Shown: piece after piece, positions 11,143 through 23,361 of the stretch
Layout of the letters: each line of letters starts with the position of its first letter
Numbering within the stretch: the stretch's first letter is position 1
Assembly: GCA_030620095.1 (NCBI GenBank)
Contig: JAUTXW010000952.1
Span: 954,501 to 1,018,500 of the forward strand
Origin: Kuschelorhynchus macadamiae
Taxonomy: Eukaryota > Arthropoda > Insecta > Coleoptera > Curculionidae
Direction: 5' to 3'
Length of the DNA stretch: 64,000 nt
Position numbers and translations under genes: made by a program
Notes under the pieces: model-generated
Seen by the model: only the letters and a program-made list of their open reading frames with translations
Database searches by the model: none
Told to the model about the DNA's origin: nothing

Positions 11143-11299
11143 ACCAGCCAGTAATATAAACAACTTAAACTAAATTTACATTTAAACAAAATAAGTTTTT
11201 TGATGGAAGGGTAATATCTAGTTGCTTCGTTTTTTGCAAAAACCCATCAAACGTCTCCGTTCCAAATATGTTACTAAAGTTTTGTAACCTACCCCTTAA

Positions 11300-11827
11300 G
11301 AGGGAACTGCACGCAATAATATGGATCATTTGCAAGCCTTCCGCCGCTGCAATATTATGTTAAAACTATAAGAGATATGTATTAGCTTCAATGTGATTTT
11401 AATAGGGAAATGTGTATAGTTGGGCGCTAAATGCGAATTTTTATGAAAAAATCAAATCTGGAGTTATAAAATAAAAGTAGATTTGTCGATTTTCGACCAT
11501 TTTTTGACCACTTTTTGACGCACATGCCTTCGCATATAATTTTTATTTCTATAAAATAGCTCTTTACCGCCTTAAATTGATCCTTTGTCTACGTAACTGA
11601 AAAATTTTAAATGGTAAATCGTACTCATGTCTTTGTATTTCTGCAGTGCGTGAGCCCTTTTGAACCCATTTTTAACCGAAATGTAATTTAAATTACCTAT
11701 ACATGACACATTTTTTTGAGGTCGGATGTGCAGGAAGTTTTTTTTAATGCGTAGGTACCTTTTCATCTTACTTTCAACTCGACTAGACCTTGTCGCTGGT
11801 TTTTCACTTTTTGCGTGCAGTTCTCCC
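11300..11827. mobile_element. piggyBac-type MITE flanked by TTAA
   Basis: TTAA at 11296-11299 and 11828-11831 flank a 528-bp segment. Its ends are inverted copies: GAGGGAACTGCACGCAATAA at the left and TTTTTGCGTGCAGTTCTCCC at the right, with about 17 matching positions. The TTAA target duplication is diagnostic of the piggyBac superfamily. No transposase is inside, so it is non-autonomous. Its ends differ from those of the 55.6 kb piggyBac element, so another source family must have moved it. Confidence 0.82.
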
Positions 11828-11831
11828 TTAA

Positions 11832-12229
11832 GTAATCGAATTCTTAATGAGACCTTTCAAAATCATACAAAAAAAAACTACACAAGTTTAATACAAAACC
11901 ATCAAATAATGGAATCGCAAAAATTTTCGAAAAATATAAGTTGTTTTAGGTCCCTGGAATATGGAAAACATAATTTCAGAAAAAAAATTATCATGTGTGT
12001 GTGAATGTAAAAAAATTGTCCAACGATAACTTGAGAACGGTTCAATCAATTCGTTTCCAATTTACACCAAAAATAGGCTACGTCAGTGTCAGATTTTGGG
12101 TGTCATGGACGTACATTTTCGATATTTTTAAGGCGTATGAAAATGAAAAATCATATTTTGAGAATGCACCAACCGATAGCAATCAAATTGAAAACAGAAA
12201 TAGTTGAGGTGTATGTTCTGACATTGAAA
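11832..12229. other. Unassigned AT-rich sequence
   Basis: Overlapping open frames in this stretch are low-complexity and match no family I know. No transposon ends are visible. Confidence 0.4.
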
Positions 12230-13140
12230 AATTGTGAAAGATATTGGCGTAGATATATTTTTTTATTATATATATTTAAAAAAAATTCGAAATATGGAGA
12301 AATGCGTCAAATTTATTTAATTTTTTTTTGTATACAAAATAATTTTTCTCCAAAATGCAGGAAAAAAATCAAAAAACGGTAAAACATGACAAATTTCTTT
12401 TGTTTTTTTTTGTATACAAAACTATACACGACCTAGGACAACGAAACAGCTAACTGAAAATTAAAAAAATAATGTATTTCAGAAGTATTTATTTAGCTTA
12501 CTTAGAAAATTGTAAATTACATCAAATTTTTTATATTTTTTGTTTTGCAAACCTTATATTTTTTAATTTATTTCGTGCCTTGTATATAAAATGCCACTAT
12601 TTTTTAAATCAGTCTTATTTTTCAGATAAGTAAAACTTTTTATGAAGAAATGTATAAAAATATTTTTTTAATTATACAGTCCTAGGGTTATGAAACGGTC
12701 CTGTAAAAATAAAAAAATATGCTTCAGAAGCATCTAGCTTGCTTAGAAAACAGTAAATGTATGATATACGAGATCTTAAGGTCAAATTTCTTTACAATTT
12801 TGTATACAAAAAAACAATTATACAGGGTAGCCCCAGGAGGATAAAAGAGCACCCTGAAAACAAACGTAAAAGTTTGTTGTTTTCGTATATAAATACATTT
12901 TATTCCATTATACAGGGTAGCCCTAGCGATATGAAGCAGAAAATATATTTGTTTTAAAGTAGTTAGTTAACAAAAAACAAACGGTGAAATATGTCATATT
13001 TTTTATCTCTTTGTATATAAAACCTTTTGTTCCACTGTACAGGGTAGCCCTAAGAGATACAGCTTTTTTAAAAAACGATAAAACACGGAAAATTTATATT
13101 CTTTTTTTGCATATACAAGTTTTTCCTTCATGTAGTTTTA
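12230..13140. repeat. Degenerate tandem repeat with TACAGGGTAGCCC motif
   Basis: Diverged units repeat in one direction: TTGTATACAAAA or similar, then ATACAGGGTAGCCCTAG (near 12829, 12912 and 13037; decayed versions near 12428 and 12677), a short block with GATATGAAAC, and a T-rich stretch. Two older units share TTCAGAAG and TAGCTTGCTTAGAAAA near 12480-12510 and 12725-12755. The spacing varies from about 80 to 250 bp. It could be a minisatellite that grew from the end of a transposon. Confidence 0.65.
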
Positions 13141-13171
13141 ATCTAACGGAGTGAACATGGATGGTATGGAT

Positions 13172-14150
13172 CCAAGATAATAATAATAAATTTATTGTTT
13201 TACCAAAGTATTATTTAAACAGGCACGATGCCACTAACTGAATGCGCTACTGCTGACGTAATAATTCGCCCTTTGCTATTCTTTTAAAAGCTGATATCGA
13301 AAGTTGAAAATCAATATTAGAGTGTGTTTATTCTAGCAACTACGTTGTATAAAAAAGAGCTCTTGTAAATTTCCTTTCTGTGTTGTGGGACTCTACGAAG
13401 TTGACCTCTTCGCAAACTAATATTATGAACATCAGCTCTAAATAAAATTTTAGAGTGTAAATAAGTTGGCAATTTATATTATATAATTTTAAAACTAAAA
13501 CACGACATACGAAGCCTAAACCTGTTATACATATTCAGCCCTTTTGAACTCACTACATAGGGAGATATGTGATTTCTTCTTTGGTATCATAAACTAGTCT
13601 CAAACAGGAGCGTTGAACCTTTTGAACACGATATCGATCATTTGCATCAAGACACGGCAAAAATACTGTATTACTATTTGAATAAATCAGTTTTAAATTG
13701 CTATAAGCAGTGCGAAGCTTTAAAGTAATATGCTGTTTAAAGCGTAATTTGCTCTCCAATACTATTCCTAAACTTTTACATGTATCAGAGAAAGGCAGCA
13801 GAGTTCCATTAAATTGTATTTGCATGTTATTTTTAATTTGTACAACCGGGCTCTGATTACCAAATGCAATTACGGTCGACTTTCCAGGATTAAGAACCAA
13901 TAAGTGCTCTGATGCCGTCCTGTAAAACTGAACGAAAAATATAGCCTAGTGTCGTCAGCGTAAAAATTGAGATCTACAGTGCTGCAAGGACTAACAGAAA
14001 TTACAAGTGTAAATACCTTCCCAGATAAATAAGAATTTATTAATATACGGGCATTATCGCTAAATCCTATAAAATGAAGAATCGAAAAGAGAATTTTATG
14101 ATTTAACATGTGAAAAGCTTTATTGAAATCAAGAGACACTAAAATACTAA
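13172..14150 (-). pseudogene. Non-LTR retrotransposon 3' fragment (reverse transcriptase)
   Basis: Read on the minus strand, the start has MSLDFNKAFHMLNHKILFS (the A-motif), then FSDNARILINSYLSG, then VDLNFYADDTRLYFSF with the catalytic YADD box. The GVPQG region between them is deleted, which shortens the domain by tens of residues. After a frameshift comes the thumb region (NPGKSTVIAFGN, SDTCKSLGIVLESKLRFKQH) and RVQKVQRSCLRLVYD. The 3' end is marked by a short ATT-type microsatellite (13176-13195), the usual tail of such elements. The motif spelling is close to that of the 5-9.7 kb element, so they are probably related families. Confidence 0.85.
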
Positions 14151-14719
14151 CCCTACTCTCATCCGCGCCCGCAGAACGTCACCACAATGCAAGCCCAAGC
14201 ACTCTCGCAACTATGATTGGGTGTAAGGCCCGATCGGGTCTCTGGCATAATATTATGACGATTAAGAAAAGCCCTGTGTGAGAATTATACTAATAGAGCG
14301 TAAATGCCCATACTCGCTGAGATTTTGAAAAGGCAGCATTTACATATGTGCTACTAAATGACTATGTGTGGCAGGCGCGGAATAAAGGGGGAGCTATATC
14401 TCCAGACCCCGTCGTAGACATGGGCCCCAGTACAGATCTGGAGCATTTGCGGTGATTTATTATCGAATACGCATAGGACAACGCAGTGGGGACCCCGCGA
14501 GGCATGTACCAGAGGGGAAACAGTAGTTTATCATCGAAATATAAGACGAAGGACTTTGTTTTTGCCATCAGTTATTTTCAAGCGAGGCAAAGAGGCCCCC
14601 AAATACTGAATTCCCGTCATCATTTATTTATAAAGGGCATTCATGTGAAATCTCACCCGGTTCAGGGCGATTACTTATAGCCCCAGGCCCCATAAATACT
14701 TAATCCGGCCTTGATGAGA
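14151..14719. other. Unassigned, slightly GC-richer sequence
   Basis: Two overlapping frames (14362-14568 minus, 14486-14680 plus) occur here but neither matches a family. The GC content is locally higher than in the neighbours, so this may be an old transposon interior. No ends found. Confidence 0.35.
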
Positions 14720-14780
14720 GGAATTAAATTAGGTCACACTGTTCCTAATAAAAGCAGTCTCTCATAAAGGAAATTTACCG
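14720..14780 (+). repeat. Relic of the 414-bp repeat module
   Basis: AATTAAATTAGGTCACACTG followed by TTCCTAATAAAAG and CTCATAAAGGAAATT matches the opening block of the tandem repeat at 2049 and the tail of the ATGGCGGC repeat at 52.1 kb. Confidence 0.65.
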
Positions 14781-14950
14781 ATTTTTTTAAAATTAACTCG
14801 AGCTGAACAAAATTCTTAAATTCAAACCGCTAAAATTAGTTAAAAGAAGTTAACTTCTAATGATTTCTTGATGATAAGTTGTTCACCCGTAATTTTTTTA
14901 TATTCAGTCATCTTTTTTATCGCTATATATTCCTTATACGTTATTCCGGG

Positions 14951-15141
14951 CAGTGGCAGATTTTGAAGGGAGGGGAGACGAAAGAGGCTTCGCCCCCCAG
15001 CGGAATCTATAAGTTCATCCTTTTTCTTTTACATGTTTTAACACTTTAATAAAATTCGACGGCAATAAAAGTCCTCACTTTACTTATTTATTTCTTTTCA
15101 TACCCTTTTCCTCCTTGACATCTTCCTAGATCCGCCCTTGT
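14951..15141. mobile_element. Short hAT-like MITE (tentative)
   Basis: CAGTGGCAGATTTTGAAGG at the left and TCTTCCTAGATCCGCCCTTG at the right are imperfect inverted copies about 190 bp apart. CAGTGGCGGAT-type termini are typical of hAT elements. I cannot find a matching 8-bp target duplication, so the ends are uncertain. Confidence 0.4.
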
Positions 15142-15670
15142 TGTCATAAACATCGTAACATTCCCATTTTCGCTAATACATATGGATTAAACAAATAAAA
15201 AAAACAATGTTCCAAAGCAAACGTAGGCAATGAAAGCAATTTACTTAATAAGTATTATTTGCAGACAGAACGACTACTTCTATTTACTGATTCTAGGAAG
15301 GTTTTCCGCTGCGAGAAGGATATAAACAAGGCCGAATTTATATTATTGGAGAATTTTATTATCAATATTTCAAGCAACTTATAATAGTACATTTTTGTTG
15401 TTTTATTTTTAACATTTTAAAAGAAAACACCGCATTAATATTGTCATCTGGTTGTAGAGTTTGACCAATGATGTTTACGAAAGCTGTTTGAAAAAAATTC
15501 CATTCGGATAAAATATAGGAAATAGGAAACGTAGGTATAATGTTTACTAAATACGTTTTCAATCGAAAAACTAAAAAATAATTGAAGAGCTACTATTTCT
15601 TAGGATCAACCATGCTAAAAGTTAAGCAGCATGCGATGGCAAGGTTGAACGGCGATCTAGTGTTTAAGAC
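15142..15670. other. Unassigned AT-rich sequence
   Basis: No gene or repeat end is visible; the 66-codon frame on the minus strand (15362-15562) has no family match. Confidence 0.35.
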
Positions 15671-15961
15671 TAGGGCTGGACAATTATTCAAGATTACTGG
15701 TTATTGCAAATAATTAATTTTTCTCGATTAATCGGTTTATTTTTCGATTAATCGATTTATTTCAATTAAGGAACGAATTATGAGAGTCAATCGCTCGGGT
15801 CGAGATAGACATGGGCAAATTGTACATGTCGTTTAGATGGCTTTGAGACTAGGCCTGGATAATTATTCAAGATTACCGGTTATTGCAAATAATCGATTTT
15901 TCTCGATTAATCGGTTTATTTTTTTATCGATTTATTTCAATTCAATTAATCAATTCTATTT
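15671..15961 (+). repeat. Two direct copies of a hAT-type terminus
   Basis: TAGGGCTGGACAATTATTCA (from 15671) and TAGGCCTGGATAATTATTCA (from 15850) each start about 110 bp of similar sequence, with TCTCGATTAATCGGTTTATT and TCGATTTATTTCAATT. The GGGCTGGACAATTA start is typical of hAT-type MITEs in insects. Both copies point the same way, so this is a tandem of ends rather than one element with inverted ends. Confidence 0.6.
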
Positions 15962-17369
15962 CAATGTACAAAGAACGTACATCCTGGCGCTCCTCCATTT
16001 CGGGAAAAACAAATTAAAGATGGAACGCAATGGACAAATATATACTAATTCACCCTAACAGTTAATTAAGCAAAGCCTCAACGGACGCCACGTAGCTACA
16101 GTAGCTTAATCAGGCTTAACCCTTGAGAGTAGGGGATGAATTTTTTTTTTATAATTAAAAGTTGTTGACAAAAAAAACAAAGGGAAAAACAATAATAAAT
16201 CAAATGACGAATATACGAAACTATTAGCGTAATGAGCATTTTACCAAAGAACAAAAATTAAAAACATTTTCAATAATTAGACTATTTAGACTTGAAGATG
16301 ATGATCAATATTTCCCATTCGAAACGCTGTGTAGTCCAAAAAAAAAACAAACAATGCAGCAAATTTAGTAAATGTAGCCATGTACTAATTTTGAAAGAGT
16401 TTTTAAGTAAATGTATGAGATCTTAATGACAATCTTTTCAACTATGTGTTCATATAGAACCATATTACGCATATTCCATTTTTGCTTAGTTTGGAATCTT
16501 TCCTCTATATAATAGCAAATTATGTACAAGGTCATTAATTATATTTTGCCCAATCGATATGCCCTTTATTAGCGACCTTTTTTACTATTTATTTTTAGAT
16601 TTTTTGATTTTGCTCGTTGCATGAATTGTAGTTTTATTATCTTAATTGTTGGATTTTTTTTATTCCTTTTGAAAATTATAGATTTATTAACATGATTTTT
16701 AATTTTTTGTATCACGTTAGACGTTTTTCATTTCGCTCCTTTCAAGTATTGTATAATGAATAACATAATTTATTTACATTTTTATTATGTCTCACTCTTT
16801 AAGAACTGCAGATTCAGAAATATGATTTTTAAATTATTTTCATTAAGCAACTTTCAGGAACATTCTACTAATGCTTAATGAAGAGCAATATGTTAATATT
16901 TTTAAATAGAGTATAGAGTGTAAAATCACGCTGAGCAAATATGATATTATTACATTGGTAAGCAGAATATATTTATTGAAAAAACACAATAAAATTCGTT
17001 TTCCCCAAAAAGTGCAATTTGCATTTATTAAAATGAATTATGCAGCTCGGCAAGGTGATCCAATATATTCAGATATTAAAAATTAAAGATCAGATTAAAA
17101 TTATGTTTAAAAGTAAAGAGCAATAATACCAGAAACCAATTCTGTGATTATTTGCCTTGTCATTTTTTAAAAAAAAATTCGGATTTTGCGTCCATGATAT
17201 AATACAGTTTTATTCAAATTTGTATGTGGCAAAACTTGAGAACTATAAATAAAAATCTAAACGCGCCATTACTTATTTTGTTCATACATGCACTTTCAGT
17301 CCTTACGAAAACTTGCAATCTAACGTTTTTAATCTTTGGAACCGAAGTTTTCACGGCTTTGGCCAATTA
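15962..17369. other. Unassigned, very AT-rich sequence
   Basis: Long T and A runs with no open frame of interest. I see no RNA gene, repeat boundary or conserved motif. Confidence 0.45.
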
Positions 17370-18303
17370 AAAAATCATGGTTCTTGGGATTAGACCGTGT
17401 CAAATTGGAATTACTATCCGACGTTTCGCCTTCGATTACACGAGGCATCTTCAGAGATCTTTACTCCACGAGATCTGAACAATGAATGAGCTCGAAGAGA
17501 TTCCGGACTTTTTTATACCAGATTTTTCTCGCCGAACGGTGACCCTGTGTTAAGATCGGTTTCCACCTGTGATGTAGACCGTAACCCATATCTCTATTGA
17601 AATTTTTATACGTTTAAAAATTGTAATAGATTCTCTAATTTTTCGTTTATAAAATCCTAGAGCCAATGCTAGAACTTTGGTTTCCTTTACATTTATAATA
17701 TGGCCAGTGGTATGCTGATGTTCAGTTTGAACAGGTGGCAGATTGAACAACTTGTTTCTTTTTAATACATCGTTCATGTTCGTTAAGTCTAATTGATATT
17801 GGGCGTCCTGTTTCTCCCACATACACTTCTCCACAGGAGCAGGGAATTTTATACACTCCTTCTGTGGGGAAAGGTACAATATCTTTCGGGGATCGCAAGC
17901 ATTGTCCAATCTCCTTGTATGTATCGAAGATTGTACCTAAGTTGGACCGCCGAAGTAATCGTCCTATTCTGTATGTAATGCCATATATGTAGGGAAGAAC
18001 ACTACCCATCGGTGACTCCTTATTATTACGCTTTAGCGGAGTTCGATTACTATATCTTCTAATTGAACGAGTAATATCTTCAGTGCAATAGCCATTCCCT
18101 CTGAGAGCCTCGGTCAGTTTCGATGTTTCTGATGTTAGAGAATCTTGATCAGAAATCGAAATAGCTCTGAATACTAGTGAGTTAATAACCCATTTCTTTT
18201 GTGCTAGATGGTGATGGGATTTTCATTTAAGTATCTATTTGTATGAATCCGTTTTCTATACTCATGATACGGTCTAAGTCTCAAGAACCATGATTTCTTA
18301 ATT
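17370..18303 (-). mobile_element. Penelope-like element A, 3' half (GIY-YIG)
   Basis: On the minus strand, LPYIYGITYRIGRLLRRSN leads into GVYKIPCSCGEVYVGETGR and RLNEHERC, which is the GIY-YIG endonuclease domain found C-terminal to the reverse transcriptase in PLEs. The frame then shifts and the tail runs to the 3' end near 17370, which carries a CTGAAGATGCC...GGCGAAACGTC motif. The far end (about 18272-18302) bears an inverted copy of the terminal ACGGTCTAA...AACCATGATTT block, so the element is bounded by short inverted repeats. The reverse transcriptase is missing, apart perhaps from a decayed piece up to 18240. Confidence 0.88.
17420..17454 (-). ncRNA. Hammerhead-ribozyme-like core at the PLE-A end (candidate)
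   Basis: The minus strand reads CTGAAGAT, a stem GCCT...AGGC, then GAAACGTC. CTGANGA and GAAA around a short helix are the conserved halves of the hammerhead core, and PLEs are known to carry hammerhead motifs in their terminal repeats. Here an extra T sits between the core and the stem, and a proper stem III with its cleavage triplet is not obvious. It may be a decayed or variant ribozyme. Confidence 0.35.
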
Positions 18304-18545
18304 ATAATATTTATTTTTAAACGATAGCTTCTTTAGTTAGGTTTTAGTTAGGTAAGGGCAACAAAACTAGTTTGAACTTAGACTTTAAACGAGGATGTCC
18401 TGTAGATCCAAATTCACTTAAAAAAAATCGTACAGAATCAAAATGTTCTACCTTTTCACTCTAAACTCTGCAGCAACTGTAACACTTCTGAAAAAAATAT
18501 ACAAAAATACTTCGATCCAAAAAAAACTTTGGTTTTCACACTATA

Positions 18546-18677
<132 letters not shown>

Positions 18678-20281
18678 AAAATTTTAATCACCTACTTCTA
18701 CATTTCACCAGAAGCGTTTTGCCCAATATAACTAACTAAATAACCAAAATGTATCCTTCTGTACACGTTAAAGTTTAACCCGACTAAAATAAATCTACGC
18801 TACATCTAACTAACTCCCTAAAACCCCCTCAAATTGGTTAAAACACACTACACATTCTTAAGATGTCCGCCTTCACATAAACATGCTCAAATAGTTAAGG
18901 TTTGATCATTACAGATGAAAATTCCAAATACATTTTTTCAAAATTGTTAAAACCGACACTCAGGTCACGCCTATGGATTTGAAAGATCCAGTTGTGTCGG
19001 TGAATATTTTGCAGGATATAATAAACATTCTACTATTTTTAAATATCGGGTTCCAAACCGGTTTGGAGACTCTGGTTTGGTTGATGTGGAAAGTGAGGTT
19101 TCATCTGCGTCACCATGGGTAGGACCGTAGGGCATAAAAGTGTCTTATTATTATTTTACCAGCTAAGATTGCTGCACATTATAAACGCGTAGGCAGATTT
19201 GTGTTATAATAAATAAGAATTGTATATTGTTTATAATCATTATACTTCTTAAGTGTATGGTGTGCAGAAAGCTTGAGTATAATAAAAAAAACACGTTAAA
19301 TTTTTGTTACTCATGGATGGGAGTGTCTATTCTTTATTTAGTATGAGTAGGACTTCAGAATGCCTGTAGGCCTGTAATGAAGTTTTGCACGCTAAAACTT
19401 TTTTTAAAACTGCATTTGAAGAGTAAATATTGCTTCTTCATAGCCCATTTTTCTCTTACACACACACTATATTGTACTCAGATTTAAAATTGAACATTTC
19501 GTCTTGGAGGTCTCATTATCAACTTCATTTTTTTAAATAAGGATCTGGATTTTTTTCATGTTTAAGAAGCCATCCATCTCTAAAAACCAATGATGTAACG
19601 CACTCAAGCACATAGAGTTTCTAAAATTATCCTTTGTAAATTTCGCAAAATTCTGGTGTTATGGCTCTCTCTAACACATTGCCTCTTATGGGAAAATCTT
19701 AAATCTTCTGTTCAAACATTAAGTGTAATACACTGTTGGTTTTGGGAGGTCGAAAGGTTGTTAGAGGTCGAAAGGTTGTTAAACATAAAATAAAAATGCA
19801 GGTCCGTATTCAAAAACAAAAAGAAATTGATGATAAGACCTCGAAGACGGAACGTCGGATTTTAAATATGAGTGCACCATCTTGTAGAGGATTAATATAT
19901 CTCTAATGCAGCATGAAAAAAATAAAAAGGGAATGACAATTTTCGGTTTTTTAAGGATATCTTCGGAAGTAGTCTGAATTTACCAAGTTTGTCAACGGCA
20001 TATTAACCAACCTCATATCTCTTACGGTTTTTGAGATGCCAATAATATACCTTCTAATTTGTAACACTGTATATCCAATAACTTTTAACAAAAATGACAA
20101 TAGTGTAGTTAGTAGTTAAAATATCAAAATTTAATAGCAAATATGAAACCAGATTTAATAAGATTATTATATAAGAAATATTACTACCAAAAAATGTATA
20201 ATATATAAACAAAATATGTTATGTGTTCGGCGAAAATCTTAAGAACTAACACCCCCAAATTCAAACTATTGTTTAACTTAC
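18678..20281. other. Unassigned; possible decayed coding stretch at 18961-19128
   Basis: From 18961 the plus strand is open for about 55 codons without a start (AYGFERSSCVGEYFAGYNKH, then KYRVPNRFGDSGLVDVE) up to a stop at 19126. The composition looks coding but I recognise no family. It is probably a transposon fragment. The rest (19131-20281) shows no gene; a 20-bp direct repeat (GAGGTCGAAAGGTTGTT twice) lies near 19750. A weak match to a block at 40.34 kb (AGGTCCGTATT) suggests a shared repeat. Confidence 0.35.
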
Positions 20282-20414
20282 CAACATTGCGGCTTTCATC
20301 GACGCCATGAAGGCACTTCCTTTTCGCTTGCTAGCGTCTGAATTCGATCGGCTCCTGGATCCTTCTTTTTTCGGACTGGCATCATCCGATTTTCTACGTT
20401 CGGCCGAGTTAGAT
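20282..20414 (-). CDS. Internal exon of an unidentified host gene (downstream exon)
   Basis: On the minus strand a TTTTTTAG acceptor precedes base 20414, and GTAAGT (a full consensus donor) follows base 20282. The 133 nt start with the last base of a split codon and then run 44 open codons: SNSAERRKSDDASPKKEGSR, then SRSNSDASKRKGSAFMASMK, then AAML, ending on a codon boundary. The peptide is basic and serine-rich with repeated RS and SPKK-type sites, probably a disordered region open to phosphorylation. It joins in phase to the exon at 25714-25913. Base composition is clearly less AT-rich than the surroundings. I cannot name the gene, and I found no further downstream exon in this window. Confidence 0.78.
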
Positions 20415-20894
20415 CTAAAAAACGTCGTAATATAAACACTTTCTCGCCCGAGCATTCTTTTTTTTTGTGATAATTAAAACTATTTCAAACAATCACCACT
20501 AAAAATAAGTTCTCTTGAAAATTTCATGTTGGGTAAGTCATCAAAACCCAATTATACTTTGAACAGACAGTCCATCAAGTACACATAAATTAAACATCAA
20601 CTGCTCGTGTCGCTATTTTATTAGAATATAGGCAACAATATTTGGTTCAATGTTGCCAGAAGCATGATTTAGATCTACTTGTTTAGAAATACAATTGAAA
20701 AAATATGCTTTAAAGAGACCGCCAGGTAATAGTGTAAAACCAATCTATAAACGAATTTAATCAGCAGATCGATAGCAAGTCGTCGGGTGGTAACTCTGCA
20801 CATTGAGCTACAAAATTGGGATCCATTTAGGGGTATTTTATTTAACTTTAGATGGATCGTCTATTCAGAATATAATCTATCTTTAACAAACATT

Positions 20895-22095
20895 GGTTCT
20901 TGAGATTAGTCCGTGTCAAAGTGGAAACTTTCCGACTTTTCGCCTTCAACTGTACGACCCATCTTCAGAGACTTATATTTCACTAGATCAGAATACTGAA
21001 TAAGTTCGGAGATATTTAGGCCGGCTACTTATACCCGTTCGTTGAACGGTGATCCGATGCAACGATCGGTTTCCACGTACGATGTAGACAGTATCCCCTA
21101 TCTCTATTAGTCTAATTTTCTATTGATAGAATCCCTGAACCAAAGCAAGAACTTTGGCTTCATTTACATTTCTGACATGTCCTCTGAAATGTTGGTGATC
21201 AGATTCAGCAGATTGTACAATTTGTTTCTTTCTAACACATCGTTCATGTTCCCTAAGCCTGGTGCATATGGATCAACCAATTTATCCAATAGAGATCACC
21301 ACAGGAAGAAGGAATTGCATACACTATTTCCGTTCGGAAAGGAATAACGTCCTTCGGTGATGGCAAACATTGTCCAATTCTGTTGTGTATGTTGAAGATT
21401 GTACGTATGTTAGAGCGGCGAAATACCCTGGCAGTCTTGTCTATGGTTCCGTGAACAAATGAAAGAACTACACTTCCTAGCGGTAACTCTATTTTCTGTC
21501 GTGCAGTAGGATTATTATATTTTCTAATATCCGCAAGGGCAATATCCATTGCCTCTTAAAGTCTAAATAAGTTTCTCTGTTTCCGATTGTAAGAATTATG
21601 TTCACAAATCGCAAGTCGTTAATTATTTGGCTCTATAAGCCAAATAATTATCGACTGATCGATTGCATTTAAGTATCTATTCGTATGTGTTGGTTTTCTA
21701 TATACAGAGTGCCCCAAGGGAACATCTTCTTTCCTATGTACAAAAACATCTAGAAAGAGAATCGCGAATCTTCAATGCCATTGTAAATTTTATGTTCGGG
21801 TGTCGCTGATTCAGATGCTCCGGAAACGCGGGGGATTTTCTAGACCAAGCGGCCATATTTCAAAAGTGTCGCTTACGTATCTGAACCACAATTTTGGCTT
21901 TACTGGGGACGACTTTAAGGCTTCATCCTCAAAAGCTTCCATGGCTGCCACAGGTGACAACGAAGATCCCGTGGCTGCTCCGGAGGTATGTTTATAAAAG
22001 ATTCCTTGAAAAACGAAATATGTTGATGTGAGACATACTTTAATCAGATATAAAAGTGAGTTGTCAAGATTATTATAAAGAAATAGGTCTGATTT
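20895..22095 (-). mobile_element. Penelope-like element B, 5'-truncated
   Basis: From right to left on the minus strand: a reverse transcriptase piece (VCLTSTYFVFQGIFYKHTSG, then AATGSSLSPVAA) and WFRYVSDTFEIW, where the family's catalytic YVDD has become YVSD. After a gap come LPLGSVVLSFVHGTIDKTAR, FRRSNIRTIFNIH and a GIY-YIG start (YAIPSSCGDLY) that shifts frame. The terminal block (TTAGTCCGTGTCAAAG...CCATCTTCAGAG) lies at 20910-20970. Loss of a catalytic aspartate and the frameshifts make it dead. It abuts PLE-C at about 22095 in the opposite orientation. Confidence 0.88.
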
Positions 22096-22147
22096 TGAAA
22101 AGAAAGCGTTACAGTCGTCTCCATTCAAGCCAAAATCGTGGTTCATA

Positions 22148-23361
22148 CAGTGACGGCAAACTAATTGGAACCGAAACCTTACGAAAATCTGAACCGTTGC
22201 TAGTAAGAAATTGGTTTGAGATATTTCGAATATTATAATCATTTTTGCTGTTGTTAGGGTGTATATCGATTATTATCGCATTAAATAACCTTATTAAATT
22301 TAAAAAATAATTTATTCATTACAAAATTTGAAGAAATCTACATGTTTAAGCGGCAAACTAATTGGAAACGTATTTCTCATTCTTTTCAACATTTTCTAAC
22401 AACTTTTTTTTGTCTCAATCGAGTACCTAGTATTTAGTTGGATATCCATTGGTTTCAATTACTTTTAAACACCTCCTAGGCATGGACTGTATTAGACGTC
22501 TCTAGTGGAATACTATATAATACCAGAGTGCTTTGGATCATTATCGTGTTGGAATTACCAAAGTACTGATACACTTTCTTCTGCAAATGGTTGCATCACG
22601 TTTTCCAGTATGTTACGAATACTGATCCCAAGTACCAGTTATTATATAAAGAGGGCCAACACTATTCCAAGAGAAAGAAGCAGCCCCATACCACGATACA
22701 ACCACCACCAAATTTCACTGTCTTCCTGATGCAGCGCGGGTCAAATTCTTTATTTAGTGGACCCCAAACAAAACGTTTTCCATCAGAACCAAATTTATTT
22801 ACCTTGGATTCATCTGAACATAGTATCTGCTTCGATTGTTGGGCGTTCCAAGGAAGGTGATTTCTAGCAAATTCCAAACAGCTCCTTCGATGCACTTCAG
22901 AAAGGTGAGGCTGCTTCCTTGGTACCCTGTCAAAAAGTTGTGCCTCGTTCAAACGATTACAAACACTTCGAACACTAAATTCTCTTGGATTTTCAACAAT
23001 AATTTCTCTTCAACTGCAGATTTGTGAGGGTCTGCCTTCGAAATGCCAACAATTCGACGATCTGTTTCCAGTTCCTGTTTACTCGTTTTTCTGGGACGTT
23101 GCTTCCTAGGAACACTTCTAGTGGTTCCATGGATACTAACATGATGAACAGCGTTAAACACCGGCTTTTTGGAAAATTTCTGCAATATTTTGATACGAAT
23201 AGCCTTTCATATGAAGATTAATAATGACTGCGATAATAATAGGTTAACACCCTAACAATATCAACAATGATTATAACATTCGAAATATTTGAAAACAATT
23301 TCTTACTAGCAACGGTTCAAATTTTCGTAAGGTATCGTTTCCAATTAGTTTGCCGTCACTG
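22148..23361 (-). mobile_element. Tc1-like transposon inserted in PLE-C
   Basis: The ends are CAGTGACGGCAAACTAATTG at the left and an inverted copy at the right (CAATTAGTTTGCCGTCACTG), with inverted similarity for about 120 bp. Both sides have TA (22146-22147 and 23362-23363). The element interrupts PLE-C between WFI and YLDD, so joining the flanks restores the reverse transcriptase frame and confirms the boundaries. Inside is a Tc1-family transposase on the minus strand, with frameshifts and an internal deletion. Confidence 0.92.
22385..23220 (-). pseudogene. Tc1-like transposase, frameshifted
   Basis: From right to left: a paired-type DNA-binding remnant with the linker PRKTSKQELETDRRIVGISK. 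Then comes the catalytic core in another frame (CLEFARNHLPWNAQQSKQIL, CSDESKVNKFGSDGKRFVW with the first D, KFGGGCIVVWGCF). Next are pieces with FQHDN-like and SPCLGG spelling, and a C-terminal remnant near 22400. The second D survives only in a shifted frame. The region of the final catalytic E (PDLNPIENLW in the family) is deleted or unrecognisable. Confidence 0.85.
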
